The notes under the pieces are model-generated. The model searched no databases, was not told where the DNA came from, and saw nothing but the letters and a program-made list of their open reading frames with translations. A DNA stretch of 64,000 nt from Aldehydirespirator sp965116965 (lineage in GTDB: Bacteria; Actinomycetota; Acidimicrobiia; Acidimicrobiales; Aldehydirespiratoraceae). Both the position numbers and the translations under genes were made by a program. The stretch lies in the NCBI GenBank assembly GCA_965116965.1, contig OZ220743.1, positions 1,860,001-1,924,000 on the forward strand, read 5' to 3'. Shown one piece after another: positions 51,101 to 57,950 of this stretch (positions within the stretch are counted from its first letter, which is position 1; every line of letters begins with the position of its first letter).

Positions 51101-51492
51101 CGCACCTGGACATCGCCTGACTCGATCTGTCGAAGCAGCGCCCGAAGCGCTGTCTCGTCACCTTCGGTCGGCAGGCCGACCTGCAACTGATCCCGATACT
51201 CCGAAACCGTCTCACCCTTCAACCGGGCAGCCGTTCGGTTGTCCGTTGGCTCTGGTTGACGCATCCGAGCCAACCGACGCATCTCCTCAGCCGGAGCCTC
51301 ATGGATGCCAACCAGAATCCGGGCCTTCGGCTCCTCCGGTCGCTCCGGCAGCGCATCCACCGCATCGGCCAGCAGCTTCCAGCCCCGGAGATTGAAGTAC
51401 CCGATCGCCGCATCCAACCGGTACGACGTCGCCAGCGTCGCCAGAAGCTCACGCTCGGTTTCAAGCTCGATGTTGTCGAGGATCAGCGGCAC
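48172..51492 (-). CDS. phospholipase D-like / SNF2-type helicase protein
   Basis: 1106 residues from GTG 51490-51492, with AGGAGG nine bases before; the frame is open to 51795 but homology starts here. The N-terminal PLD-like nuclease domain has one HxK-type site (HAKLYL, His139-Lys141; GSSNLTVAGL). The SF2/SNF2 helicase has Walker A GDVVGLGKT (279-287), DEAH (352-355), LLLTATPYN and QRAGRVDRIGQ. Similar PLD-helicase fusions occur in restriction and anti-phage loci. It shares strand and island with the adenine methyltransferase at 53008-56263, a toxin-antitoxin locus lying between. Probably an ATP-driven DNA translocase or nuclease of a defence system; exact system unknown. Confidence 0.87.
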   Translation of the reverse strand: MPLILDNIELETERELLATLATSYRLDAAIGYFNLRGWKLLADAVDALPERPEEPKARILVGIHEAPAEEMRRLARMRQPEPTDNRTAARLKGETVSEYRDQLQVGLPTEGDETALRALLRQIESGDVQVRVHTAHRLHAKLYLCHRDDTAAPRVGYVGSSNLTVAGLREQGELNVDVVDGDATDKLYRWFEDRWNDPFTVDAMPELAESLHESWASEDHLDPFLVYLKMAYHLSKEAREGLIEYGLPASMQDKLLDFQAAAVKIAARIVMQKGGAMIGDVVGLGKTLIGTAVARLLQEEQGFETLVVCPKNLTEMWESYLHEYEVRGKVESLSMVHKTLPDARRHRLVIIDEAHNLRSDKRRDHGVLQSYIADNDSRVLLLTATPYNKELGDLASQLSLFIRPDTDLGLRPERAIAEVGETDFEWTCNGLTSTLGAFKRSEYLGDWQALMSQYLVRRTRRFVEDNYAEADEQGRRYLEFGTGKKFYFPKRTPMPTERTLTEDDPAYVMASDDTLDSIRDLMLPRYRLGDYIDADFEPSNPAERQLVDDLENSSRGNLAGFTRVSMFKRLSSSGPAFIATLRRHRLRNLVAAYALDNSLSVPIGSVDNALWAAEVDKDPEDSGEDDSGTALFDSDHDAAASAYDKLQAKSPRVIRWAPHRMFRDDLAEDLQHDAEVITEMLERFGAWDAERDGKVAALESLLTDRYPDSKVLIFTEAADTAHYVWEELLRRGVEAVGVVTGDSENPTALAQRFSPASNSVITNGSHVKDELRALVSTDVLSEGQNLQDAHIIVNYDLPWAIVKLVQRAGRVDRIGQNSPEVLVYSLMPAESVEDEINLRGRIRERLGENAQLLGSDETFFGDPTERQIISGVYDESSSYGLTGTGIDDVDPVSMAYEIWRHASDNHPDLAQRVASLPNIVYSTKHTTDNAPATGVLVHTQTVEGADAFAFVEPGGQARRVTPQEALRLAECKPDTPSVQRLDDHHDLTAAALGGPLRTPTGRATGALQGVRGKVWRRLHDQMDSFTDNLLFTRADLEAAHDAMNERPLYESATQRLAKAVRDRSVDDLAALVVDLHNDNRLCVPPTPDGTDNEPTIVCTMGLAAGQ

Positions 51493-51620
51493 GCCGGGCG
51501 ACCTCCTGCGAAGGCCGCGCTCTGCGCCTCGCCGGCATCTGAAGATGAGCGATCCATGTATCGGGAGGTGCGAGAGCAGGACTTCGACGGCTGCGGCATT
51601 GCTGCATCGGTGCCCGCGCC

Positions 51621-51737
51621 GTCGCGTGCCCGTCGTGGTCCGTGAACTGATTGTGGCGTCTGCGAGGCTGGCGGCGAGGTGCTGCACTGCCGGGTGTCGC
51701 GTGCCCGTCGTGGTCCGTGAACTGATTGTGGCGTCTG
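51621..51737. repeat. 42-bp direct repeat pair with 33-bp spacer
   Basis: Identical 42-bp copies at 51621-51662 and 51696-51737, each starting GTCGCGTGCCCGTCGTGG and containing GTGAACTGATTGTGGCG, in the divergent gap between the helicase gene and the HTH-DUF433 gene. Repeat and spacer lengths resemble a one-spacer CRISPR unit, but no third copy and no cas gene are present. A tandem duplication or regulator-binding site is as likely. Confidence 0.7.
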
Positions 51738-51836
51738 GAGAGCTTGCAAGCAGGGGCTCGGGCCTTCCGCGCTGCTCCAGCCATTTCGACGGCACACTCT
51801 TCGCCCGATGCGCGGCCCCGCGTTACCGTTGAACCC

Positions 51837-52316
51837 GTGAGGCAACCCCCGACCGCCGCCGCTGCGCACGCTGCCGACGCCGCGGCGCGCCTGTCCGAGG
51901 GGATCTACTCGTTCCCGCAGGTGGCTGCCATCGTGGGACGGCGCAGCCTGGCGACACGCGAGCAGCTGCGGCGATGGCTGGCTGTGATCATCGCCCCGAC
52001 GGGCGGTCCGCACTCGATCGAGACCGTCAGCTTCCTCGACCTGGTGAGCCTGGAGACGGTGCGCCGCTTCCGGGACCAGGGAACCTCTTTGCAGAAGGTC
52101 CGCAAGGTGCTCGAGGCTCTGCGTACCGCTGAGCCGGACGTCGCACGGCCTCTGGCTCACCGCTCGTTCTTCACTGACGGCGTGAGCGTGTGGGCCGACG
52201 TGGTGGGCAACACCGAGGAACTCGTGGGCCGCAACCGTCGACAGCTGGCGTTCCGGGATGCTGTGCGGACCTTCGCCGAGGAGATCCGCTTCGTGAACGA
52301 CGCGGCAGCGGCCTAG
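51837..52316 (+). CDS. HTH-domain half of a DUF433-type antitoxin
   Basis: 159 residues from GTG 51837. GIYSFPQVAAIVGRRSLATR and EQLRRWL form the MerR-like HTH found in long DUF433 antitoxins, followed by FLDLVSLETVRRFRDQGTSL and QKVRKVLEAL. The frame ends with TAG 52314-52316. The same frame then continues (52317-52499) with IDPLVCFGAPTARGTRIPVK and ILANLADATEWEV, the DUF433 domain itself. The TAG therefore splits one antitoxin in two. Confidence 0.78.
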   Translation: MRQPPTAAAAHAADAAARLSEGIYSFPQVAAIVGRRSLATREQLRRWLAVIIAPTGGPHSIETVSFLDLVSLETVRRFRDQGTSLQKVRKVLEALRTAEPDVARPLAHRSFFTDGVSVWADVVGNTEELVGRNRRQLAFRDAVRTFAEEIRFVNDAAAA

Positions 52317-52499
52317 GACATATCCCCGTGGGTCGGCATCGACCCCCTCGTGTGTTTCGGGGCGCCGACGGCTCGCGGGACCCGCATCCCGGTCAAGACG
52401 ATTCTTGCCAACCTGGCCGACGCGACCGAATGGGAGGTCGCCGACTGGTACGAGTTGAGCGTCAGCCAGGTGAGAGGCGTTGCCGAGTTCGCCACCTAG
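52317..52499 (+). pseudogene. DUF433 domain cut from its HTH by an in-frame TAG
   Basis: In frame with the previous gene and separated only by one stop codon: WVGIDPLVCFGAPTARGTRI, then PVKTILANLADATE and LSVSQVRGVAEFAT, ending TAG 52497-52499. It might be made by readthrough or reinitiation, or be dead. Its end lies just before the toxin start. Confidence 0.7.
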
Positions 52500-52509
52500 A
52501 CCCGGCGGG

Positions 52510-52911
52510 GTGCGCTTCTGTCTTGACGCCAACCTCTTCTTCCGGGTCGCGGAGGCCATCGATCCGAACGTTGCCGATGTCATCCATGTCTCACGCGTCG
52601 CTGCACTCGCCGCAGCTGCTAGAGGCTCGTCGGACGCGTCCGACGAAGACGTGGCGCGCTGGTGCGCGGCCCACGAACGGGTGCTCGTCACCTGCGACGA
52701 CGATTTCCGCGGGCGCAGCGCTCGCACGGCTGGGCTCACGGAACTGGGTCTTGAGGTCATTGTGTTTGTTGCCCAATTGCGCGGCCTTCACAACCAGATC
52801 GACACGATTTCCCGCAGGGTGACCGCCTGGCAGGATCAACTCGGTGCCTCGCCGTACGGTCGGCGTGCTTGGATCCAATACTCGAGGGGTCGTCTACGCC
52901 TCCAGAGGTGA
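52510..52911 (+). CDS. DUF5615-like PIN-fold toxin
   Basis: 133 residues from GTG 52510; the frame is open to a TTG at 52480. RFCLDANLFFRVAEAI, VARWCAAHERVLVTCDDDF and LEVIVFVAQLRGLHNQID match the DUF5615/PIN-like toxin that follows HTH-DUF433 antitoxins. Active-site acids: Asp in CLDAN and CDDDF. With its antitoxin interrupted, the pair may be mutated or regulated unusually. The 96 bp beyond (52912-53007) have no gene. Confidence 0.78.
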   Translation: MRFCLDANLFFRVAEAIDPNVADVIHVSRVAALAAAARGSSDASDEDVARWCAAHERVLVTCDDDFRGRSARTAGLTELGLEVIVFVAQLRGLHNQIDTISRRVTAWQDQLGASPYGRRAWIQYSRGRLRLQR

Positions 52912-53007
52912 TCCACCCTCGCGTCGCGCTCAAGAATGGCGCAGACATATGACCGGGTTCACCGATCAAGGAGGCGGACATCCCCGAACTGGGAGAAGTT
53001 GATTTCG

Positions 53008-55158
53008 TCATTCTTTGTTCCCGAAAACCATCCGGTCACGCAGGTTCCCGGCCGCTTCGAAAGCATCCTCAATCCCCCAGGCTTTCGCCAGAAGCCAGTC
53101 GGCCTGATCAGTGAAATGGCGCAGTTTCAGCATGTTGTAGCGCCCTACATTGACGCCAGCGTTTAGCTTCCACGCCACATTCTCGGGCATCTCTTGCTGA
53201 AGGGTGCTTGACAGCTGGAGTAAAATCACGAGTTCCATGTCACCCGGTGTGCGCTTGGCCAGCCGTTCGATGTCACCCGGGAACGCTGCAAGCGTGCTGC
53301 GGGTGACATCGAACTCGTCGCCGTACATGAGCCACCACAGATACCCCCAGCGGCCGCTCAGAGCCAGCAGAGCCAGATCGCGATTGACTGAATCTCTGAA
53401 CTTAAGCCACTGGTGCCGCTCACTGCCCATTCGTGCTGGCCGTCCGGTCGCAGTGTCTACTGTCGGGGGCAAAGTCACGAACACTCCGAGCATATACTGA
53501 GCTGTTGTCTTGAAGCCCAACAAGTGACCATTATCCCTCACGAGCGAGGTACTCAGACTCGTCCTCGTCTTCATCATCCGTTCGTATGCTGACCGAACAG
53601 ACCGATCCAAGAAGGGCCATTGATTTCGCAAGGTCGAGACTCGAAATGTCTCGTCAACAATACCATACTCGAGATCCTCAAAGAGGTGGTTACGACCGGA
53701 GGCGGTCCATCTCATGCAGGCAGTCATTGCCTGCTGAGCTTCTATGCTGGAATGAGCAATGAGGATTGAATTCCGGACCCGGACCGAACCACCAAAGAGC
53801 GCATCAGGGATTCGGGAATATGATGAGACCCAATATGCGCCAAACCGTGCATCGATATACTGCCTCAACTGCGCGAAGTGTCGGCTGAAGCACAAGCTGT
53901 GCATTACAATCATGGCGAAGCGGCCTTGATCGTTGAGCAGGGTTGACGCTCGCTCCATGCAGATCGCGTAAAGGTCGGGACACTTCTGGGTCTTGTATCC
54001 GACCCAGGTGTAGTCGACCACAAGGCTGGTCTTGATGTAGGGCGGATTGCCGATCACCACGTCGAAGCCGCCATTACGCCACACGCTCGGGAACTCCACG
54101 AACCAGTGGAACGGCTGGTGCGACTCGATCCACTTCTCGAGCGGAGTCGTGCCGCGGATGCTGTGCAGCAGTTCGTGGCATTGATTGCGGGCGTCGTCGA
54201 ACTTCGCCGCGAGCGCTTGCTTGTCGGCCGGCGCGTCAGCCTCGGATGTCTGCGACTGCTCCGCCACGAACCGGTCGTACACCTCGCCTATCTCAGTGGC
54301 CAGCGCCTCCATCTCGGCGATCTCGCCACCCAAGTCGAGCCGCCCGCCTCCCAGCCGACTGCTGGCATCTTCGGCGTCGGCGATTCCCACCAGCAGGTTG
54401 CCGCACTTGATGTTGAAGTCGAGGTCGGGCAGCGGCTCCAAGTCCTCCACGCGCTCGATCTGGGCGGCCAGCTTCAAGAACAGCCGCAGCTTGGCGATCT
54501 CGGGGGCCTCCTGCATCAGGTCCACGCCGTAGAGGTTGTGCAGGCAGATCGTCTTGATGAGCCAGTAGCTGGGACTGGGGTGCTTGCGGGCGTCCGCCAG
54601 GAACTCCGGCGCCTCCCGCCCCTCGCTCTCAAGCTCCTCGGCTCGGGCCAGCACCTCGCTGTAGAGCGGTTCGAGCGCGTTGATCGCGGCGAACAGGAAC
54701 GCCCCCGAACCCACCGTCGGGTCACAGACCGTCAGCGAGCGCAGAACCGTGAATGCCGCCTCGCACTCCGCCGTGCCGTTGAGCTGGCTCATGTAGTCGC
54801 GCAGCAGCTCAGGCAACGCCAGGTTCTCGGTTATCGCTTCGTCGATGCTCCAGTCGCGGCCCGCATCCGCCAGCATCTCGACCTGTCGCTGGTAGCGCTC
54901 GTGGCGATGCACCACATCGCACCAGCGCTCACCCGGCAACGCGATGTCGTCACCGGGGTCGCCCAGCCGCGCATACTCGGAGTCCGGGCCGTAGCGGGCA
55001 GGGTCACCGTCGCGCCATTGCCACGGCCATCCTCCTGCGGGGGGGGGGGGTCTCGATGCGAACGCCGTGGCTGAGGCTCTCGCGCATGTAGGCATCGCCC
55101 GAGCCGGCCAGCAGTAGCGCGGGATCCTCGAGGCCGGACGCGACGAGCCGGTCGGCAA
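53008..55158 (-). CDS. N6-adenine DNA methyltransferase, main part (frame after the C-run)
   Basis: This frame carries the catalytic half of a large Eco57I/type IIG-like enzyme: SAM motif I VCDPTVGSGAFLFAAI, motif IV VVIGNPPYI, and a target-recognition region to the C-terminus (QADWLLAKAWGIEDAFE). The first 35-40 residues of the frame are read before the C-run and are not native. Removing one base from the 12-base run at 55039-55050 joins it to the frame 55004-56263, giving one 1084-residue protein. It methylates adenine in DNA and may combine modification and restriction, or protect host DNA from the nearby helicase. Confidence 0.85.
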   Translation of the reverse strand: MPTGSSRPASRIPRYCWPARAMPTCARASATAFASRPPPPAGGWPWQWRDGDPARYGPDSEYARLGDPGDDIALPGERWCDVVHRHERYQRQVEMLADAGRDWSIDEAITENLALPELLRDYMSQLNGTAECEAAFTVLRSLTVCDPTVGSGAFLFAAINALEPLYSEVLARAEELESEGREAPEFLADARKHPSPSYWLIKTICLHNLYGVDLMQEAPEIAKLRLFLKLAAQIERVEDLEPLPDLDFNIKCGNLLVGIADAEDASSRLGGGRLDLGGEIAEMEALATEIGEVYDRFVAEQSQTSEADAPADKQALAAKFDDARNQCHELLHSIRGTTPLEKWIESHQPFHWFVEFPSVWRNGGFDVVIGNPPYIKTSLVVDYTWVGYKTQKCPDLYAICMERASTLLNDQGRFAMIVMHSLCFSRHFAQLRQYIDARFGAYWVSSYSRIPDALFGGSVRVRNSILIAHSSIEAQQAMTACMRWTASGRNHLFEDLEYGIVDETFRVSTLRNQWPFLDRSVRSAYERMMKTRTSLSTSLVRDNGHLLGFKTTAQYMLGVFVTLPPTVDTATGRPARMGSERHQWLKFRDSVNRDLALLALSGRWGYLWWLMYGDEFDVTRSTLAAFPGDIERLAKRTPGDMELVILLQLSSTLQQEMPENVAWKLNAGVNVGRYNMLKLRHFTDQADWLLAKAWGIEDAFEAAGNLRDRMVFGNKE

Positions 55159-56263
55159 CGGCCGGTAGGATGGTTGACTCGGCCATGTATCCGGTCACGT
55201 CGGGCTTCGTGTAGTACGCGCCCTTGTCCTTCTGGCCCGATTCTGTGAAGTTGATGTACTGCTCGAAGATGTAGCCGAGCACGTCCGGATTGATCTCGTT
55301 GCCCTCGGCGGTGGGACGCTCGTCGAGATGCCAGCGCCAATCGTCGAAGAAGTCGAACAGCGATCCGAACGCGTCGTCGCGGATCCGGATGTCGTGGGTC
55401 GTCTCCAGTTCGTGAGGCTCGAAGATGCCGCCGTTGATGTAGCGGACCTCGCCGATGATCCTCCCGATGTCGGCATCCTCGTAGGCAGGTTCGGGGCTGC
55501 CCAGACCCTGATGGAACAACGGCAGCAGGAATCGCTTGTAGAAGGCGTAGAACTCCTCGCTTCCGGAGTGGTTGCGCACCATCTCCAGACGGTTGCGGAG
55601 ATAGTCCTGATCGCCGGCCATGAACCCCTTCTTCTGAATGAAGTAGATGAACATGAGCCGGTTGAGCAGTACCGACGTGTACCAGTTCTGGTTCTTCTCG
55701 GTTGCGATGCCTTCGACCGCTCTCGCGAAGATCGTGTGATGCTTCTTGAAGTCGCGATAGAAGGACTTGGTCACCCTGTCGGCGTTGAACGAGCGCCGCA
55801 CCCGATTCAGCACTTCGCTGGAGGTGAGATTCGGCTCCTCCCGAATTGTGAACCTGACTTGCCCGAGCCGTTGCAGGAGAGCCTCGGTCGGCGCCTGCAC
55901 CGGGTACTCGTGATCCACGAGCCGGTACCCGACTCCGCTCGGACGCTGCTCAGGCCATTGCCACAGATGCCTGTCCGGGGCTACGAACACCACAAGCTGG
56001 TCGCGGCTGTGGCGCTTCAGATGACGCACCACCCGATGCTGCTCCGAGCGCTTCGGCAGCCCGTTCGGGCAGTCCACCCGCCACGCAGTCACGCCCCGCT
56101 TGTCGGCAACCTGCACAGGACGCAGTTCGCTCTCGGCCACATCGACCGGCAGGCGTTGCTCCGGGTTGTCCCAACCAATCCTGCGGAACAGCGCGCCGAA
56201 GTCGCCTTCTTGAAGCAGTCTCGACAACTCTTGAGACTGGGCAAGCTCTACCGGTGGTTGCAA
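55004..56263 (-). CDS. N-terminal part of the adenine methyltransferase (frame before the C-run)
   Basis: 419 residues from TTG 56261-56263. FGALFRRIGWDNPEQRLPVD, LVVFVAPDRHLWQWPEQRP, then FYRDFKKHHTIFARAVEG, LLNRLMFIYFIQKKGFM and the conserved SGQKDKGAYYTKPDVTGYM (just before the SAM domain in this class). After GVRIET it enters the 12-C run, where the frame is wrong by one base and ends 15 codons later. With 11 C residues it would read TPPPAGGW and continue into the catalytic half. A relic of an IS30 transposase overlaps the start. Confidence 0.82.
   Translation of the reverse strand: MQPPVELAQSQELSRLLQEGDFGALFRRIGWDNPEQRLPVDVAESELRPVQVADKRGVTAWRVDCPNGLPKRSEQHRVVRHLKRHSRDQLVVFVAPDRHLWQWPEQRPSGVGYRLVDHEYPVQAPTEALLQRLGQVRFTIREEPNLTSSEVLNRVRRSFNADRVTKSFYRDFKKHHTIFARAVEGIATEKNQNWYTSVLLNRLMFIYFIQKKGFMAGDQDYLRNRLEMVRNHSGSEEFYAFYKRFLLPLFHQGLGSPEPAYEDADIGRIIGEVRYINGGIFEPHELETTHDIRIRDDAFGSLFDFFDDWRWHLDERPTAEGNEINPDVLGYIFEQYINFTESGQKDKGAYYTKPDVTGYMAESTILPAVADRLVASGLEDPALLLAGSGDAYMRESLSHGVRIETPPPRRRMAVAMARR
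55039..55050. repeat. G12/C12 homopolymer inside the methyltransferase gene
   Basis: Twelve consecutive G on the + strand lie at the only frame break of the methyltransferase. Eleven would restore the frame. Such tracts drive slipped-strand phase variation in restriction-modification genes, and a homopolymer mis-call is the alternative. Confidence 0.85.
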
Positions 56264-56420
56264 GTGAGGGCAGCATAGACGCTGTGGGGTGAGTCCCAGT
56301 GGTGGAGCTTTCTGGGCATGGTGTTGAGGTTGTCCTCGATGACGGCGAGCATTCCCAGCGGCGTGGGTGCAGCGGGGAAGTCGTTTGGCACCGACCAGGT
56401 AGTTGGGTCCAGGTCAGTCA
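56248..56420 (-). pseudogene. C-terminal relic of an IS30-like transposase
   Basis: The minus frame ending at 56248 contains LGMLAVIEDNLNTMPRKLHH and WDSPHSVYAALTC, the typical IS30 ending (LNxxPRKxLxWxxP). No catalytic domain remains. It overlaps the first residues of the methyltransferase, so the element probably inserted at that gene's 5' edge. 56421-56604 holds no other gene and is locally AT-rich near 56560-56600. Confidence 0.5.
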
Positions 56421-56604
56421 GTAAGTCTTCCATCGCCCACACCGCCTTGCTCGATATGAAGATTGCTACATGACTATCTCCGACATCATCAAATCCTTCA
56501 TGGGTTCCACCATCCTTGATCGTGGCGGCCCGAAGGTGGCATCGGCCGGGCCGCGCGCCGATTCTACAATGCAATTTAAATTATTGCCTTGTAAACTGAG
56601 ACAC

Positions 56605-56847
56605 ATGGCTAGCAGCGGAGACCTCAGAGTGTCGGCCCGGGGGCAGATGAGCCTGCCGGCGGCGGCCCGTCGGCGATGGGGGCTTCAGGATGGGGGAGAC
56701 GTCGCGTACGTCGACCTGGGTGACGCGGTAGTCCTCGTCGCGGGGCGGGTGGAGAGCCTGCGCCGTGAGCTGCTCGAATCCGTCACCGACGAGGACTGGG
56801 AACTGGCCCGCAAGGGGTTCGGCGACCCCGACCTGGCCAGCGAGTGA
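56605..56847 (+). CDS. AbrB/SpoVT-family antitoxin
   Basis: 80 residues from ATG 56605. DLRVSARGQMSLPAAARRRW with GDVAYVDLGDAVVLV is the swapped-hairpin AbrB fold. The C-terminal helix (EDWELARKGFGDPDLA) likely binds the partner. The GTGA overlap with the next gene marks a two-gene module. Confidence 0.85.
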   Translation: MASSGDLRVSARGQMSLPAAARRRWGLQDGGDVAYVDLGDAVVLVAGRVESLRRELLESVTDEDWELARKGFGDPDLASE

Positions 56848-57263
56848 CACAGATCCTTGACGACCAGCTCCTCAGCGAGCTTCTCCGGGGCGGCCGGCTG
56901 CCACGGCCCGGAGAAGCGGTCTACACCACCGGCTACTGGTACGTGCGGCTGTGCCAGGCCGTGCTCGGGGCCTCAGAACGCACCGGCGCCCTGTCGCAGC
57001 CCTTCGCCGGCCATCCTGCGAACCTCCGCGGCCAGGCGATCGGGAGGCTGCTGGAACTGCCCGACGAGATCGGCCTGGTCAGCCTGAGGACCCTGGGTCC
57101 GGTGATCCCTCGCCACCGCCGCCACCATCGCCTCGACGCTCTGGGCAGCGAGGCCTTGGCGGCTGCCGCCCATCTCGAGGCGAGCGTGTTCCTGTCGGCG
57201 CCGTCGCCTCGGCTCGAAGGCGCCCTGCGGGCCGAGGGGCTTGGCGTCGAAGTGGTCGGCTGA
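56844..57263 (+). CDS. putative PIN-like toxin partner of the AbrB antitoxin
   Basis: 139 residues from GTG 56844. ILDDQLLSELLRGG, YTTGYWYVRLCQAVLGASER, LPDEIGLVSLRTLGPVIPR and FLSAPSPRLEGALRAEGL define a small actinobacterial family found with AbrB-like proteins. The order of acidic residues is PIN-like, but no activity can be claimed from sequence. Separated by 120 bp from pyrR. Confidence 0.68.
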   Translation: MTQILDDQLLSELLRGGRLPRPGEAVYTTGYWYVRLCQAVLGASERTGALSQPFAGHPANLRGQAIGRLLELPDEIGLVSLRTLGPVIPRHRRHHRLDALGSEALAAAAHLEASVFLSAPSPRLEGALRAEGLGVEVVG

Positions 57264-57342
57264 GCGACAAACCGCAACGCCAGAGCACTCCTGCAAGCCA
57301 TGCGCGCGTATCGCGCGAGCCGGTGGTACCGTCGCCTCCCGA

Positions 57343-57373
57343 CCGTGAAACGGGTCCAGTGAGGCCCGAACGG
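57343..57373 (+). promoter_or_regulatory. PyrR-binding RNA hairpin in the pyr leader
   Basis: GGGTCCAGTGAGGCCC (57352-57367) resembles the PyrR RNA site (consensus ARUCCNGNGAGGYU), on a hairpin with CGGG/CCCG and an outer CCGT/ACGG stem. The pyrR Shine-Dalgarno (AAAGGAC) follows at once, so PyrR-UMP binding would block translation, as in mycobacteria, rather than attenuate transcription. A small CGCGCG/CGCGCG hairpin lies at 57303-57317. Confidence 0.75.
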
Positions 57374-57383
57374 AAAGGACAAC

Positions 57384-57950
57384 ATGGCCGACAGAGAACG
57401 CCGCTTCACGGTGCCCCACGCCAGCGGCACGTTCCGGTCACGCAGCCAGGTGATGAATGCCGACGACGTGGACCGCGCCGTCCGCCGCATGACCCACGAA
57501 GTGATCGAGCGCAACCACGGATCCGGAGGCCTGGTCATCATCGGCCTGCAAACCGGCGGCGTGCCCATCGCCAACAGCATCGCGGCCACCCTGGCCGAGA
57601 TCGAGGGCTCCGCGGCGCCGGTCGGCACCCTCGACGTGGCCCTGCACCGCGACGACATCGGCCTGAGGCCGGTGCTGCCGCAGGCCGAGACCCGCATCCC
57701 GGTGAACCTCGACCAGCAGACCGTGGTGCTGGTCGACGACGTCTTGTTCACCGGCCGCACCGTGCGGGCCGCGCTCGACGCGCTGCACACCTGGGGACGG
57801 CCCAGCGCAGTGCATCTGGCGGTGATGGTGGACCGGGGCCACCGGGAGCTTCCCATCCGTCCCGACTACGTCGGCAAGAACCTTCCCACCAGCCGCGAGG
57901 AGATGGTGGACGTGCAATCCGACGGCGTTCACATAGGGGAGCTGGTGTGA
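57384..57950 (+). CDS. pyrR: bifunctional pyr operon regulator / uracil phosphoribosyltransferase PyrR
   Basis: 188 residues. It senses uridine nucleotides and binds pyr mRNA. The PRPP loop is TVVLVDDVLFTGRTVRAAL; GLQTGGVPIANSIA and LDVALHRDDIGL are family regions; the RNA-binding face includes VGKNLPTSREEMV. ATG 57384 follows AAAGGAC and the hairpin at 57343-57373. First gene of pyrR-pyrB-pyrC-carA-carB. Confidence 0.95.
   Translation: MADRERRFTVPHASGTFRSRSQVMNADDVDRAVRRMTHEVIERNHGSGGLVIIGLQTGGVPIANSIAATLAEIEGSAAPVGTLDVALHRDDIGLRPVLPQAETRIPVNLDQQTVVLVDDVLFTGRTVRAALDALHTWGRPSAVHLAVMVDRGHRELPIRPDYVGKNLPTSREEMVDVQSDGVHIGELV

Noticed and set aside
51621..51737. Calling the 42-bp repeats a CRISPR array
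   Set aside because: Only two repeats, no cas genes in the window, and the repeats lie in a promoter region; kept as a repeat only.
51483..52760. 425-residue minus-strand frame over the HTH-DUF433 and toxin genes
   Set aside because: It is opposite recognisable plus-strand domains and reads through the 42-bp repeats; no motif of its own.
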